Origin: Pleomorphomonas oryzae DSM 16300
GTDB lineage: Bacteria > Pseudomonadota > Alphaproteobacteria > Rhizobiales > Pleomorphomonadaceae
Length of the DNA: 64,000 bases
Assembly (NCBI RefSeq): GCF_000422965.1
Contig: NZ_AUHB01000014.1
Coordinates: 1-64,000 of the forward strand
Direction of reading: 5' to 3'
This document shows positions 35,859 through 44,565 of this stretch, piece after piece. The first letter of the stretch is position 1. The number at the start of each line of letters is the position of its first letter. A model generated the notes under the pieces. That model did not search any database, was not told where the DNA came from, and was given only the letters and a program-made list of their open reading frames with translations. Position numbers and translations under genes: made by a program.

Positions 35859-36392
35859 TCAGCCGTCGATGCGGCGAGCGCCGAAAGCACTGGCGAGGCG
35901 GTCGAGATCACGGGCAACGAGATTGGCGGCCGGTTCGACGGCGATTTCGTAGATTGCCTTGTCCATGTGGACGATGCGCTCGTGCAGCCGGTCGGTGCGC
36001 TCGATGATCGAGCGAAGCGTCTCCGGCAGCTCGCTCCACAGCGGGCCGGACATCACCGGCGACTGGAAGTCGAGGCGGACCTTGTTCTTCTCGCTGCGGG
36101 CCTGCTCGGAGGACATCTCGCCTTCGTTGACGGCGCGCTGCATCAGAAGCCAGGAGGCGATCTGCATCAGGCGCGTGGTGAGGCGCATCGACTCGGTGGA
36201 ATAGGACAGCGTGGCGGCGCGGCCGAGCGTCCGGCTTTCGATGCGGCCGGCGCCATCGAGATAGCTGGCCGTCTCCTCGACCAGCGCCATGCCCTCGCGG
36301 AACAGCTCACGAAACAGCTCCGAATTGAGCGCTCGCGCACCGAAGGCGATGGCTTCCGTACCGGAATGGGACTTGCCGAATAGATCACTCAT
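35859..36392 (-). CDS. rcdA: DUF1465 protein, RcdA-type protease adaptor
   Basis: A 177-residue all-helical protein of the DUF1465 family. In Caulobacter, RcdA is a ClpXP adaptor needed for cell-cycle degradation of CtrA and other substrates, working with CpdR and PopA. Sequence landmarks are FRELFREGMALVEETASYLDG, TLSYSTESMRLTTRLMQIASWLLMQRAVN (two helices) and EQARSEKNKVRL. ATG 36392 has GAGGTGGCGTA upstream and matches family N-termini; the long in-frame extension upstream is not protein-like. Presence of rcdA and trcR in the same 4 kb points to a CtrA-type cell cycle. Confidence 0.88.
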   Translation of the reverse strand: MSDLFGKSHSGTEAIAFGARALNSELFRELFREGMALVEETASYLDGAGRIESRTLGRAATLSYSTESMRLTTRLMQIASWLLMQRAVNEGEMSSEQARSEKNKVRLDFQSPVMSGPLWSELPETLRSIIERTDRLHERIVHMDKAIYEIAVEPAANLVARDLDRLASAFGARRIDG

Positions 36393-36733
36393 TACGCCAC
36401 CTCTGCACCAGACGCTCGGACAATCGGCCCGGCCGGCTCCGCGGCCCATGACTTGGACCGTCGAAGCGCCGTCGCAAAGAAAAAAGCTGGCGGGTGCCGC
36501 CGCTCTTCCCCGCAATCCCCAGAACGAGACGAAATGGCATCCCTTTCCGGAACAGTCGTCCGACTTTGCAGTGAAGTTCGCAACAGGCGTGCCAGAGACG
36601 GCCAACGCCGCCCCAGATGTTGATGAAAGGTTAACGCAAAGCGGCGGGAGAGTCTCGGCAAATCCGAGCGCGGATGGAAGCTCGCTCAATGCCCGCGCTT
36701 CTCTTGCTGTCTTGCCCCTATATACGCGCTCGG
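36393..36733. other. Intergenic region, nothing recognised
   Basis: About 340 bp between the rcdA start and the stop of the alpha/beta hydrolase gene, both minus strand. It should hold the rcdA promoter; a single TTAACG half-site-like sequence is at about 36630. No gene is supported. Confidence 0.3.
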
Positions 36734-37453
36734 TCAGCTGGTGTCCGTAGCGTCTCCCGACAGCGTTGCCGCCATGCGGTCAAGCACGGCGTCGAGCCGG
36801 CCGCGCGGGCCGGCGCGCAAACGCGTCATGACAAAATGATCAATCCCCTCGAGAAGAACCAGCTCCCGAGCGGCATTCTTCGCAGCATCGTGGCAGCGAT
36901 GGATCACTTCCCTCGGAATGACCTCATCGTCCCGACCGGCCACGACGAGGAGGGACCCCGTGAAATCGGCCAGAATGTCCCAGGCATCGCTGCGGTCGTA
37001 ACTTCGCTGCGCGCGGATCACGTCGGTAAAGCCTGCTCCGAACGGCACAGGATAGGCAGCCGCGTCATACATGGCCGGTGCGATGAGGACCATCGCCGGC
37101 AAGCCAATCAGCTTGTGAATACGCACGGCAACATAGCCGCCCATACTCATCGAAACACTGCCCAAGAGTTTGCTCGGCTTGACGAAATCGATCGCGGCAA
37201 GCACTTCCTCGACGCGCCGCTGCAGGGATGCGCGGGCCAGATCTCCACCCGTTCGGCCATGGCCAAGATGATCGAGCGCCAGCGTGCCGATGCCACGCTG
37301 CGCCAAGTCCTCGCGCAATGGGAAAATCCTGTCCGACGAAGAACTGCCGCCGCCATGCAGCAATAACGCCGTCTGGTCGGTCGGTCCGAAATGGCTGACA
37401 TGGACCCGGTAATCGTCGACCGGCACGGAGAACACGCTCAGCGCATCGCTCAT
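36734..37453 (-). CDS. Alpha/beta-fold hydrolase
   Basis: A 239-residue cytoplasmic hydrolase. The oxyanion region is LLLHGGGSSSS (30-40), the nucleophile elbow SMSMGG has Ser103 (first Gly of the usual GxSxG is Ser), the acid is in VVAGRDDEVIP and the base is the His of EGIDHFVM near 204. Substrate is unknown; esterase or acyl-transfer roles are possible. No operon partner is evident. Confidence 0.85.
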   Translation of the reverse strand: MSDALSVFSVPVDDYRVHVSHFGPTDQTALLLHGGGSSSSDRIFPLREDLAQRGIGTLALDHLGHGRTGGDLARASLQRRVEEVLAAIDFVKPSKLLGSVSMSMGGYVAVRIHKLIGLPAMVLIAPAMYDAAAYPVPFGAGFTDVIRAQRSYDRSDAWDILADFTGSLLVVAGRDDEVIPREVIHRCHDAAKNAARELVLLEGIDHFVMTRLRAGPRGRLDAVLDRMAATLSGDATDTS

Positions 37454-37470
37454 ACTGGTCTGCCGACGGC

Positions 37471-37500
37471 AAAAAAGAAGGCCGCCAGAGGCGGCCCTTC
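37471..37500 (-). terminator. Terminator for the DUF1192 transcript
   Basis: Minus-strand stem GGCCGCC / GGCGGCC with loop TCT, followed by TTCTTTTTTGCC. It lies between the DUF1192 gene stop (37642) and the next minus-strand gene. Confidence 0.75.
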
Positions 37501-37641
37501 ATAAGTTAAACAGGGAGGCGTCAAAAGAGTGACAAGAGCCACTCGCGATCCAAACGTACGGATCACCTTCTTGATAAACGAAAATGGTAAATGGACGCTT
37601 AACAATGAATATTTTTGGCGGGATTCCATTAGCCAAACATT

Positions 37642-37833
37642 TCAGAACTTGAAGAGGGAATCGGCGGCGCTGCGGACGTCGTCCTTGAGGCGAAGAGCGT
37701 CCTCGACCCTGGCGATCTCGGCGTGCAGCAGCTCGATGCGGGCGCGAAGTTCCGCTACCGAGAGGCGCGACAGATCCTGGCCGACGACATGGGCCGGCGG
37801 CGGTGGTTGAGGCCGATCGTCATCATTGGTCAT
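37642..37833 (-). CDS. DUF1192 small protein
   Basis: A 63-residue acidic protein with a Pro-rich N-terminus and a C-terminal coiled-coil helix (LSVAELRARIELLHAEIARVEDAL). This pattern defines DUF1192, an alphaproteobacterial family of unknown function. AGGAGGAAGCGCC precedes the ATG. It diverges from the quinone oxidoreductase gene, as is common in the order. Confidence 0.88.
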   Translation of the reverse strand: MTNDDDRPQPPPPAHVVGQDLSRLSVAELRARIELLHAEIARVEDALRLKDDVRSAADSLFKF

Positions 37834-37958
37834 GGCGCTTCCTCCTCATTCGGGCACGGCAAAGTGAAGGCTCACCCGGCCGGCGTGTCAAGCCGGCGAA
37901 CGGGGGATAGGCTACGCTTCGGACTTGAAGATTGGCGATTCGGCGCGAGGGACCCACC

Positions 37959-38957
37959 ATGGCAGCTTTACCCACCGACATGCTGGCGATTGAAATTTCC
38001 CGTCCCGGCGGACCGGAGGTTTTGAAGCCGGCGCGACGGCCGCTGCCCTCCCTGCCCGCCGACGGGGTGCTGATCGCCGTCGAGGCGGCGGGCGTCAACC
38101 GGCCGGACGCGCTGCAACGGCAGGGCGTCTATCCGCCGCCGCCCGGCGCGTCAGATATTCCCGGCCTGGAAGTCGCTGGCCGTATCGCGGCGGTTGGCGC
38201 CGAGGTGAGCGGGCTGGCGATCGGGGACAAGGTGACGGCCCTGGTGGCCGGCGGCGGCTACGCCCAATATTGTGCGGCGCCGGCTGGCAGCTGTCTGCCC
38301 TGGCCGGATGGCTACGATGCCGTGCGGGCGGCGGCTTTGCCGGAGACCTTCTTCACCGTCTGGTCCAACGTGTTCGACCGGGGCCGCCTCCAAGCCGGCG
38401 AGAGCTTCCTGGTCCATGGCGGCACGTCGGGTATCGGTACCACGGCGATCCAACTGGCGCGCGCCTTTGGGGCCTGCGTCTTCGCCACCGCCGGCAATGC
38501 CGAGAAATGCGAGGCCTGCCGGCAGTTGGGCGCCGAGATCGCCGTCAACTACCGCACGGAGGATTTCGTTACCGTGCTCAAGGCGGCGACCGAGGGGCGG
38601 GGCGTCGACGTCATCCTGGACATGGTGGGCGGCGACTATATCGACCGCAACTATGAGCTGGCCGCCGTCGACGGCCGCATCGTGCAGATCGCCTTTCTCG
38701 GCGGCGCCAAGGCTTCGGTCAATTTTGCCAAGCTGATGCAGAAACGGCTTGTTCATACCGGCTCGACGCTCCGGCCACGCGAAGCGGCCTTCAAGGCGGG
38801 CATTGCCGCCGCGCTGCGCGACAAGGTGTGGCCGCTCCTGGCCGCCGGTAGCGTTGCGCCGGTCATCGACCGAGTGCTGCCCTTCGAGAAGGCGGCGGAG
38901 GCCCATGCCCAGCTCGAAGCCGACCATGTCGGCAAGATCGTGCTGACCTTTGGCTGA
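37959..38957 (+). CDS. NAD(P)H quinone oxidoreductase (zeta-crystallin-like MDR)
   Basis: A 332-residue zinc-free medium-chain dehydrogenase/reductase (PIG3/QOR type). The GroES-like catalytic domain is at ~15-125 (GVNRPDALQRQGVYPPPPGA, IPGLEVAGRIAAVG). The Rossmann domain shows the NADPH loop in VHGGTSGIGTTAIQLA (residues ~145-160). No Cys/His catalytic zinc ligands are present. It reduces quinones or enones with NAD(P)H. ATG 37959 has GAGGGACCC upstream; an ATG 27 nt earlier is less likely. Confidence 0.9.
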   Translation: MAALPTDMLAIEISRPGGPEVLKPARRPLPSLPADGVLIAVEAAGVNRPDALQRQGVYPPPPGASDIPGLEVAGRIAAVGAEVSGLAIGDKVTALVAGGGYAQYCAAPAGSCLPWPDGYDAVRAAALPETFFTVWSNVFDRGRLQAGESFLVHGGTSGIGTTAIQLARAFGACVFATAGNAEKCEACRQLGAEIAVNYRTEDFVTVLKAATEGRGVDVILDMVGGDYIDRNYELAAVDGRIVQIAFLGGAKASVNFAKLMQKRLVHTGSTLRPREAAFKAGIAAALRDKVWPLLAAGSVAPVIDRVLPFEKAAEAHAQLEADHVGKIVLTFG

Positions 38958-39091
38958 AACCGGGATTTTCCGGCCTGCTGCGATTGCGGAACAGGCGGGT
39001 GATCTGTATATAGGGGTCATTCCCCGGTCATCGTGATACGAGACGGAGGGCCGCCGGTGAGAGCCGGTGGACCAGCGAAGAGGATTTATCG

Positions 39092-39790
39092 ATGTCGACC
39101 CCGTTGATGCCCAAGGCAACCGCCGTCTGGCTGGTCGAGAACACGGCCCTGTCGTTCGACCAGATCGCCGCCTTCTGCAAGCTACATGCCCTTGAGGTCA
39201 AAGCCATCGCCGACGGCGAAGCCGCGCAAGGCATCAAGGGGCTCGATCCGATCCTGACCGGCCAGCTCAGCCGCGAGGACATCGAGAGGGCCGAGAAGGA
39301 TGGTTCGATCCGCCTGAAGCTGCTCGACCCGAAGGTGCGTGTGCCCGAGGCCAAGCGCCGTGGCCCGCGCTATACGCCAGTGTCGCGCCGTCAGGACCGG
39401 CCGAACGCCATTCTCTGGCTGGTGCGCAACCATCCGGAACTCAAGGATGCGCAAATCATGCGCCTCGTCGGCACCACCAAGACGACGATTGCCCAGATCC
39501 GCGACCGTACCCACTGGAATTCCGCCAACCTGACGCCGTCCGACCCGGTCACCCTCGGCCTCTGCTCGCAGATCGAGCTGGACATGGAGGTCGAGAAGGC
39601 GGGCAAGGTGTCGCCGGAAAAGGTGCTGACGCAGACGCTGCTGCCGGTCGAGGAGACCACCTCGCCCGACGCGCTGTCCGGCTTCCGCGCGCCATCGCGC
39701 GACGACGAAGAAGAGCTCGATGCCGAGGCGGTATTCGCCAAGCTCAACGCGCTCTCCGGCCCCAAGCCCGACGAGGACGACGATCTCTGA
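39092..39790 (+). CDS. trcR: DUF1013 protein, TrcR-type cell-cycle regulator
   Basis: A 232-residue alphaproteobacterial protein. The N-terminus MPKATAVWLVENTALSFDQIAAFC and the central ILWLVRNHPELKDAQIMRLVGTTKTTI segment look like a helix-turn-helix pair; the C-terminus is acidic. The family is named TrcR (transcriptional cell cycle regulator). AGAGGATTTATCG precedes the ATG, and a small hairpin (CCGCCGG tgaga... CCGGTGG) lies before that signal. Naming rests on family recognition from memory. Confidence 0.85.
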   Translation: MSTPLMPKATAVWLVENTALSFDQIAAFCKLHALEVKAIADGEAAQGIKGLDPILTGQLSREDIERAEKDGSIRLKLLDPKVRVPEAKRRGPRYTPVSRRQDRPNAILWLVRNHPELKDAQIMRLVGTTKTTIAQIRDRTHWNSANLTPSDPVTLGLCSQIELDMEVEKAGKVSPEKVLTQTLLPVEETTSPDALSGFRAPSRDDEEELDAEAVFAKLNALSGPKPDEDDDL

Positions 39791-39820
39791 TCGTTCGTCG
39801 GCGATACAAGCGCTGCCAAG

Positions 39821-39854
39821 ACGGCCGTCCCTGGGGGGCGGCCGTTCTCATTTT
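39821..39854. terminator. Bidirectional terminator between trcR and protease gene
   Basis: Stem ACGGCCGTCC / GGGCGGCCGT with one mismatch, then TCTCATTTTAA on plus and CTTGGCAGCG on minus. It lies between convergent genes; the plus-strand T-run is better. Confidence 0.75.
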
Positions 39855-39860
39855 AATGGG

Positions 39861-40784
39861 TCAGGGTGGCGAGAAGCGAGCGTCGGGAAAGATCGAGGCG
39901 ATCCAGCCACGATGAGACGATACGCGGCAGAACCAGGAGGTTTCGCCGTATTTTGCTTCGCCGGTGCCGCTGGAGTTGACGCCGACCAGCAGCCAGCCGG
40001 CCTTGGTCTTCATCCAGGCAGAGCCGCCGCTGTCGCCCGAGCCAAGCAGACCGACGAGCGGCGTCGCCGGCCAGTTGGAGCCGCCGAGCGAGTTCTCGAT
40101 CGATCCGTCTTCCTTGGCCAGGAAGATGCCGAGTTCATTGCCGGCGTCCTCGCCCTCGACCGGCGGGCGCACCAGTCCGTCCCAACTGTCGACGATACCT
40201 TGGGCTGCCGCCTTGTCGGATCCTTCGTAAAATGCCTCCTGTTCGCCGGCCGAGCCGATACCGCGATTGCCGTAGCCAACGAAGGTGATCAGCTTTCCCG
40301 CCTCGTTCCCTCCGGTGTAAAGCACCGGCTGCGGTCCGGCGTCGTCGATCTCGCCGTCCAGGCGGAGGATGGTGAGGTCGTAGCCGGCGCGGGTGTTGGG
40401 GTCGCCATTCCATTCGGGCAATACCCAGAGATGGTCGATGCCGAGCGTATCGCCGCCGGGCGTACGCACCACATACTGGTCGGTGGTGGCGGGAAGATCG
40501 AAGATATGGGCGGCGGACAGGATATAGGCGTGGCCATCCTTGTTGCCCAGCCAGGTGCCGGAGGCTTCGCCCCAGGATTCGCCGTCGGTCGATAGCGCCA
40601 GCACGGCGCGGAATTGCGGCTCGGCGGCAAGGCGCAGGGCGGCGCCGAAACCGGCCGCCTCGTTGTCCGGCCCGCCGCCTTCCTCGGCCCAGGTACTATC
40701 GAGGATGACGACGGCCTCGGCGGGCATGGCCGCGAAGGCCAAGCCCACGGTCAGAAGCAAGGCGGGAGCTTTTCCGGCGCGCAC
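39861..40784 (-). CDS. Secreted trypsin-like serine protease
   Basis: A 307-residue S1-type protease. Signal peptide covers residues 1-24 (ALLLTVGLAFAAMPAEA). Catalytic triad: His93 (SAAHIFD), Asp136 (AGYDLTIL) and Ser252 (GSGDSGGSAW). The protein is acidic and relatively short of basic residues, with no C-terminal domain. Specificity is unclear; the S1 pocket residues cannot be mapped by eye. GTG 40784 is chosen because GAGG lies 5 nt upstream and the signal peptide begins there; an ATG at 40877 is possible but adds 31 unlikely residues. It is monocistronic, probably exported. Confidence 0.88.
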   Translation of the reverse strand: MRAGKAPALLLTVGLAFAAMPAEAVVILDSTWAEEGGGPDNEAAGFGAALRLAAEPQFRAVLALSTDGESWGEASGTWLGNKDGHAYILSAAHIFDLPATTDQYVVRTPGGDTLGIDHLWVLPEWNGDPNTRAGYDLTILRLDGEIDDAGPQPVLYTGGNEAGKLITFVGYGNRGIGSAGEQEAFYEGSDKAAAQGIVDSWDGLVRPPVEGEDAGNELGIFLAKEDGSIENSLGGSNWPATPLVGLLGSGDSGGSAWMKTKAGWLLVGVNSSGTGEAKYGETSWFCRVSSHRGWIASIFPDARFSPP

Positions 40785-41144
40785 GTTCACCTCATGGCAG
40801 ACGGGACCGGCGCGATGAGATGCGACAGTCTGATGCCGCCATTTCTTATCAGCGAAGATTTGGTGATTGGTTGACAACAGGATAGTCGGCTAGCCGCCAA
40901 TAACGGGCTATTGGATGCATTCGGCTTTGTACGGATGGAGGGCGCTGGCCGCTGCGACCTTGGTCGATGTCGCAATAACTGCAAACGCAGACCGTCATGT
41001 CGCGCAATTATACGAAAGTATTAGGGGGCAGCGGCGCAATTTATTAACAACCGTCACCACCTTGAAAGGCGGGACCATCGACTTCATATCAAAATTGTGA
41101 CACGATCACTGCGTTGAGGCTCAGCCCACAGCAAGGAGGCCCGA
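40785..41144. other. Divergent intergenic region with an inverted repeat
   Basis: About 360 bp between the protease gene (minus) and a DUF465 gene (plus). It contains a perfect 6-bp dyad CCAATA-acgggc-TATTGG at 40897-40914, possibly an operator for one of the flanking genes. It is A+T-rich near 41000-41060. No gene is supported. Confidence 0.4.
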
Positions 41145-41327
41145 ATGTCTGTTCAGTCGCATATTGCAGAACTTGAACGCCGTCATGCCGCTCTCGAGCG
41201 CGAACTCGACGAAGCCAATCAGCATCCGAGTACGGACGGCACGACCCTGCGCGAATTGAAGCGGCAGAAACTGGCCCTGAAAGACGAAATCGTTAAGCTT
41301 TCCGCCGACGCCAAGGTCCTTCATTGA
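41145..41327 (+). CDS. DUF465 (YdcH-like) small protein
   Basis: A 60-residue helical protein (HIAELERRHAALERELDEA, then LRELKRQKLALKDEIVKL), a two-helix coiled coil defining DUF465. Function unknown. AAGGAGGCCCGA precedes the ATG. A second family member lies at 44165-44377, and the conserved K-x-K-L-x-L-K-D core is shared by both. A terminator follows. Confidence 0.9.
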   Translation: MSVQSHIAELERRHAALERELDEANQHPSTDGTTLRELKRQKLALKDEIVKLSADAKVLH

Positions 41328-41360
41328 GGACAACGCGGTTCGGAATACGCTAATCCGGCA

Positions 41361-41391
41361 AGCGCCACGGCCTCTGGTCCGTGGCGTTTTG
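41361..41391 (+). terminator. Terminator after DUF465 gene
   Basis: Stem CGCCACGG / CCGTGGCG, 8-nt loop, then TTTTGCTTTCG. Confidence 0.8.
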
Positions 41392-41452
41392 CTTTCGTAG
41401 GGCAGCTTGCGCACCCAACCGAAAACGCATCCGTTCTTGAGTCCTAGGCGCA

Positions 41453-41500
41453 CGCAAAAACAAGAGCGGCGGCCCGGATTCAGGGGCCGCCGCTCTTGTT
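41453..41500 (-). terminator. Terminator after opgC
   Basis: Perfect 15-bp stem CAAGAGCGGCGGCCC / GGGCCGCCGCTCTTG with a ~8-nt loop. The minus-strand reading continues with TTTTTGCG, downstream of the opgC-like gene. Confidence 0.85.
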
Positions 41501-41564
41501 CGTTCGTTGTTGCCGCATCGCCTGGGAAAGCCGGGACCCGCTTTCCCGCACGATGTCCCAAAGG

Positions 41565-42743
41565 TCAGGCCGCCAACGCCCCCTTGCCGGCGGTCGACGG
41601 TTCGAGGCTCGCGGCCGGAGTGGCCTTGGCCTTCGCTGCCTTGCCTGCCTGCCCGAGGTAATCGAGGATGTAGGCGAGGCCTGCCTGGGCGGCGATGCCC
41701 ACGACGATAAAGGCGATCTGTTCGATGGGGCTGGGCTGATCGGCGAACAGCACCACCTGGCCGACCACCGACAGGGCCGTTCCCAGCCAGAAGACCGGCA
41801 GGGAATTGCGGCCGATGCGCGACAACAGGCCTTCCGGCGACAAGCGCCCCAGCCAGGTCATGATCATTCGGCTGTGACCGATGACATAGGCCAGCGACAG
41901 GATGTGCAGCAGACGGGGCAGCGCCACCCACGGCTTCTCGTTGATCTGAAAGTTGACCGGCAGCCAGCTGACGGTGGGAATGCTGCCGTAGAGGTTGTAG
42001 CGGTGGTAGATGCAGGCGGCGATCAGATAGGCGAGTGCCAGCCACCAGAGCGGCCGGTAGAAGGGCACCGGCGTTTCGCCGCGCAACACGCGGACGCCCG
42101 CGAAAAAGCCGACGCCGAAGATCAGCTGCCAGGTGAAAGGATTGAAGAACCAGCCGCCGGTGCTGGGATAGCTCGGCATATTCAGCGCGAAGATATGGGC
42201 GGTGGCGTAGATGGCCACCGATGTTGCCAGCATGGCGCCAAGGCCGACGAAGCGGGCGACCGTCATCAACACCGGCAGGAAAATCAACAGGCAGACGTAA
42301 AGCGGCAGAATGTTGTGATAGCCGATCTGCTGGGTCATCAGGGGTATGCCGATGAGGGCCTTGGTCGGCTCGGCATAGATGGCGTCGATGTTGAGGGGCG
42401 TGTCGAGGATGGGCATGCCCCAGCGCTGGAGGGCATAACAGAAGATGCCGAGGCCAACCATCAGCGAGGCGAGGTGGGCGACGTAAAGCACCACCACCCG
42501 CTTGGCGATCTTGGCGAGCGGCAAAATAACGGCCCCGGCATTGAAGCGGGGAAAGTAGGCGAAGGCCGACGCAACACCGGCCAGAAGGACGAAAGCCTCG
42601 GCTGAATCGGACAGGCCAAAGTTCTTGTGGGTGAAAGGTTCTAGAACGTTGCCGGGAATGTGGTTGATGAAAATCGATAGGAGCGCCAGGGCGCGTAGGA
42701 CGTCGATACGGTGGTCGCGTTTGCCGAGGGGCTTGATATCCAT
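41565..42743 (-). CDS. opgC: OpgC-family membrane acyltransferase
   Basis: A 392-residue protein with about ten transmembrane helices. The N-terminus MDIKPLGKRDHRIDVLRALALLSIFINHIPGN contains the conserved RxxDxLR...H motif of OpgC proteins (shown here across helix 1, with the catalytic-type His in NHIPGN). GFSDSAEAFVLLAG-like LSDSAEAFVLLAGV and YHNILPLYV follow. OpgC O-succinylates osmoregulated periplasmic glucans, adding negative charge; another acyl acceptor is possible. ATG 42743 follows GGGAGAAAAACT. The glucan backbone genes (opgGH or ndvB) are not in the window. Confidence 0.88.
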   Translation of the reverse strand: MDIKPLGKRDHRIDVLRALALLSIFINHIPGNVLEPFTHKNFGLSDSAEAFVLLAGVASAFAYFPRFNAGAVILPLAKIAKRVVVLYVAHLASLMVGLGIFCYALQRWGMPILDTPLNIDAIYAEPTKALIGIPLMTQQIGYHNILPLYVCLLIFLPVLMTVARFVGLGAMLATSVAIYATAHIFALNMPSYPSTGGWFFNPFTWQLIFGVGFFAGVRVLRGETPVPFYRPLWWLALAYLIAACIYHRYNLYGSIPTVSWLPVNFQINEKPWVALPRLLHILSLAYVIGHSRMIMTWLGRLSPEGLLSRIGRNSLPVFWLGTALSVVGQVVLFADQPSPIEQIAFIVVGIAAQAGLAYILDYLGQAGKAAKAKATPAASLEPSTAGKGALAA

Positions 42744-42861
42744 AGTTTTTCTCCCTTCTCGGTAGCCCTTGCGGGCGTTTTGCAAAGCCGGTTCCTGGAA
42801 AAACGTAAGCGGCGACCTCGGCGAGGACGCGGCGAAACTGTGGCTTACGGGCAATAACGCG

Positions 42862-43659
42862 TCAGACGGGAAAGAGATGCATCGCCCCGTCATAAATTAG
42901 TTTTAGGCCGACCACGAACACCGAGATGGTCAGAATCCGGTAGAAAAGCCGCTCGTCGATCCCCTTCACCATCTTCACGCCGACATAGGTGGAGCCGACG
43001 GTTACTGGGGCGAGAATGGCCGACATCAACAGATTTTCGGCGGTGAACTGGCCGAGCATGGCATAGGGAATCACCTTCATCATGTTGAGCGCGCCGAAGA
43101 AGATGGCCGACGTGCCGGCGAACAACATGGGGCTGAGCCGCATCGGCTGAACGTAGGTTTGAAACGGCGGCCCGCCGGCGTGGGCGACAAAGGAGGTGTA
43201 GCCGGTGAGCGTGCCCCAGATGGCCGCGCCGAGCGTCGACTTGCCGGTGGGCGGTGGCTCGCCGATGGCCGTGCCGGCGGCAACCTTGCGGGCGTGGGCT
43301 CTTTCCAGCAACCAGATGCGGGCGACGAAGGCGATGGCGAGCACGCCGACGAGGAGGCGAAGCGCATCGTCCGACACGTAGCGGGCGGTGGCCCAGCCGA
43401 GCAGCGTGCCGACAACCGCGGCGGGCATCAGGTGCCAGATGAGGCCGGCGTTGAAGGCTCGCCGGTAGGACCACATGGCCACCACGTCGGAAATGAGCAG
43501 GATCGGCAGCATCAGCCCGGCGGCGCGGACCGGCGAGACAACGAGGGCGAGAATAGGCACCGCCGCGAGGCCGAAAGCGGCTCCCATACCTCCCTTCGAC
43601 AGGCCCGTGAGCACCACGGCCGGAATGGCGGCGAGGTAAAACAAGGGGTCGTCGATCAT
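42862..43659 (-). CDS. TauE/SafE-family sulfite/anion exporter
   Basis: A 265-residue integral membrane protein with ~8 helices in two repeats. Motifs LTGLSKGGMGAAFGLAAVPILAL and GTLTGYTSFVAHAGGPPFQTY are the two family signatures (split at helix turns). Members export sulfite, sulfoacetate or other small organosulfur anions; the substrate here is unknown. ATG 43659 has AGGTGA at 8 nt. It is 118 bp upstream of opgC on the same strand. Confidence 0.92.
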   Translation of the reverse strand: MIDDPLFYLAAIPAVVLTGLSKGGMGAAFGLAAVPILALVVSPVRAAGLMLPILLISDVVAMWSYRRAFNAGLIWHLMPAAVVGTLLGWATARYVSDDALRLLVGVLAIAFVARIWLLERAHARKVAAGTAIGEPPPTGKSTLGAAIWGTLTGYTSFVAHAGGPPFQTYVQPMRLSPMLFAGTSAIFFGALNMMKVIPYAMLGQFTAENLLMSAILAPVTVGSTYVGVKMVKGIDERLFYRILTISVFVVGLKLIYDGAMHLFPV

Positions 43660-44164
43660 CGTATCGTCACCTAGCCCGGCGCTCGAGAGCGGTGGATTCG
43701 TGTGTTGCAGTCGCACTTGTATCGATTCGGAGCTCAAGCACGACTACGCTCCGCATGGGGCAGACCGCCGATTTACCGATGGTCCGTGGGTGGTCTCCGA
43801 GGAGGATCGTGTCGCTCGGGCGCATCCTTAAGTCTGGCGCGGCAACCCTCGTTGTCTAGACACATTCGCCGAGGCCGGCAAGATGGAGAAAGCGCGACTT
43901 GTCCGCCCATTCGCCCGAAAGTGCGGGATAACCGCTGCGAGGCGACTAACTATTTTCGGTGCCGATGCCGCGGCCGAAAAGGGATTCGGCCTGACGCTCC
44001 GCTCCCAAAGGAAGCCGGGGGCGCCGAGACCGAACAGGTCGGATAGCAGAAGGAAAGGCGGGGGCTTTCCCGCCGAGGATCATGAAAAGGCGGCGGCAAT
44101 CTGCTAGACTAGGGCAAATGCCGGCGCTCAGCGGCCGGTGGGGACGAGGCGAAGGGTTTGCTGG
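43660..44164. other. Intergenic region, no supported gene
   Basis: About 500 bp between the TauE/SafE gene (minus) and the second DUF465 gene (plus). A hairpin GGCGGG-ggcttt-CCCGCC is at 44066-44083. Short open frames are present but unconvincing. Confidence 0.35.
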
Positions 44165-44377
44165 ATGACCGGGCAGGAAGAAGCCAATGAGCAGGTGCAA
44201 CTGGAGCTGGCGCGGCTCCGCCAGGAGCATCGGGATCTCGATGCGGCCATCGATGCGATGGTGTCGCTCGGCACCGCCGATACCATCCAGATCCAACGCC
44301 TCAAGAAACGCAAACTGGTGCTGAAGGACCGGATCAAGCAGCTCGAAGACCAGACGGTTCCCGACATCATTGCCTGA
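44165..44377 (+). CDS. DUF465 (YdcH-like) small protein, second copy
   Basis: A 70-residue coiled-coil protein: LARLRQEHRDLDAAIDAMVS, then IQRLKKRKLVLKDRIKQLE. It is a paralogue of the gene at 41145-41327. ATG 44165 has GAAGGG about 10 nt upstream; a GTG at 44138 is in frame. Such genes commonly precede purEK in Rhizobiales, and here purE follows after 188 bp. Confidence 0.85.
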   Translation: MTGQEEANEQVQLELARLRQEHRDLDAAIDAMVSLGTADTIQIQRLKKRKLVLKDRIKQLEDQTVPDIIA

Positions 44378-44565
44378 CCCTCGGGTTGGAAATCGTTAAC
44401 CCTTCGATCGCCGGACCGGAGGCCAGCGACACGTGGCTACGTCTCGCGATAATGGTCGCACGGAAGCGTTGGTTTCCGGCATGAGATTGGCGGCTGAGGC
44501 TTGCCAGAGCCCGTTATTTCCCCTACCGCCATGGGCATCACGCTGCGAGCCGGGGATTTCCTGAG

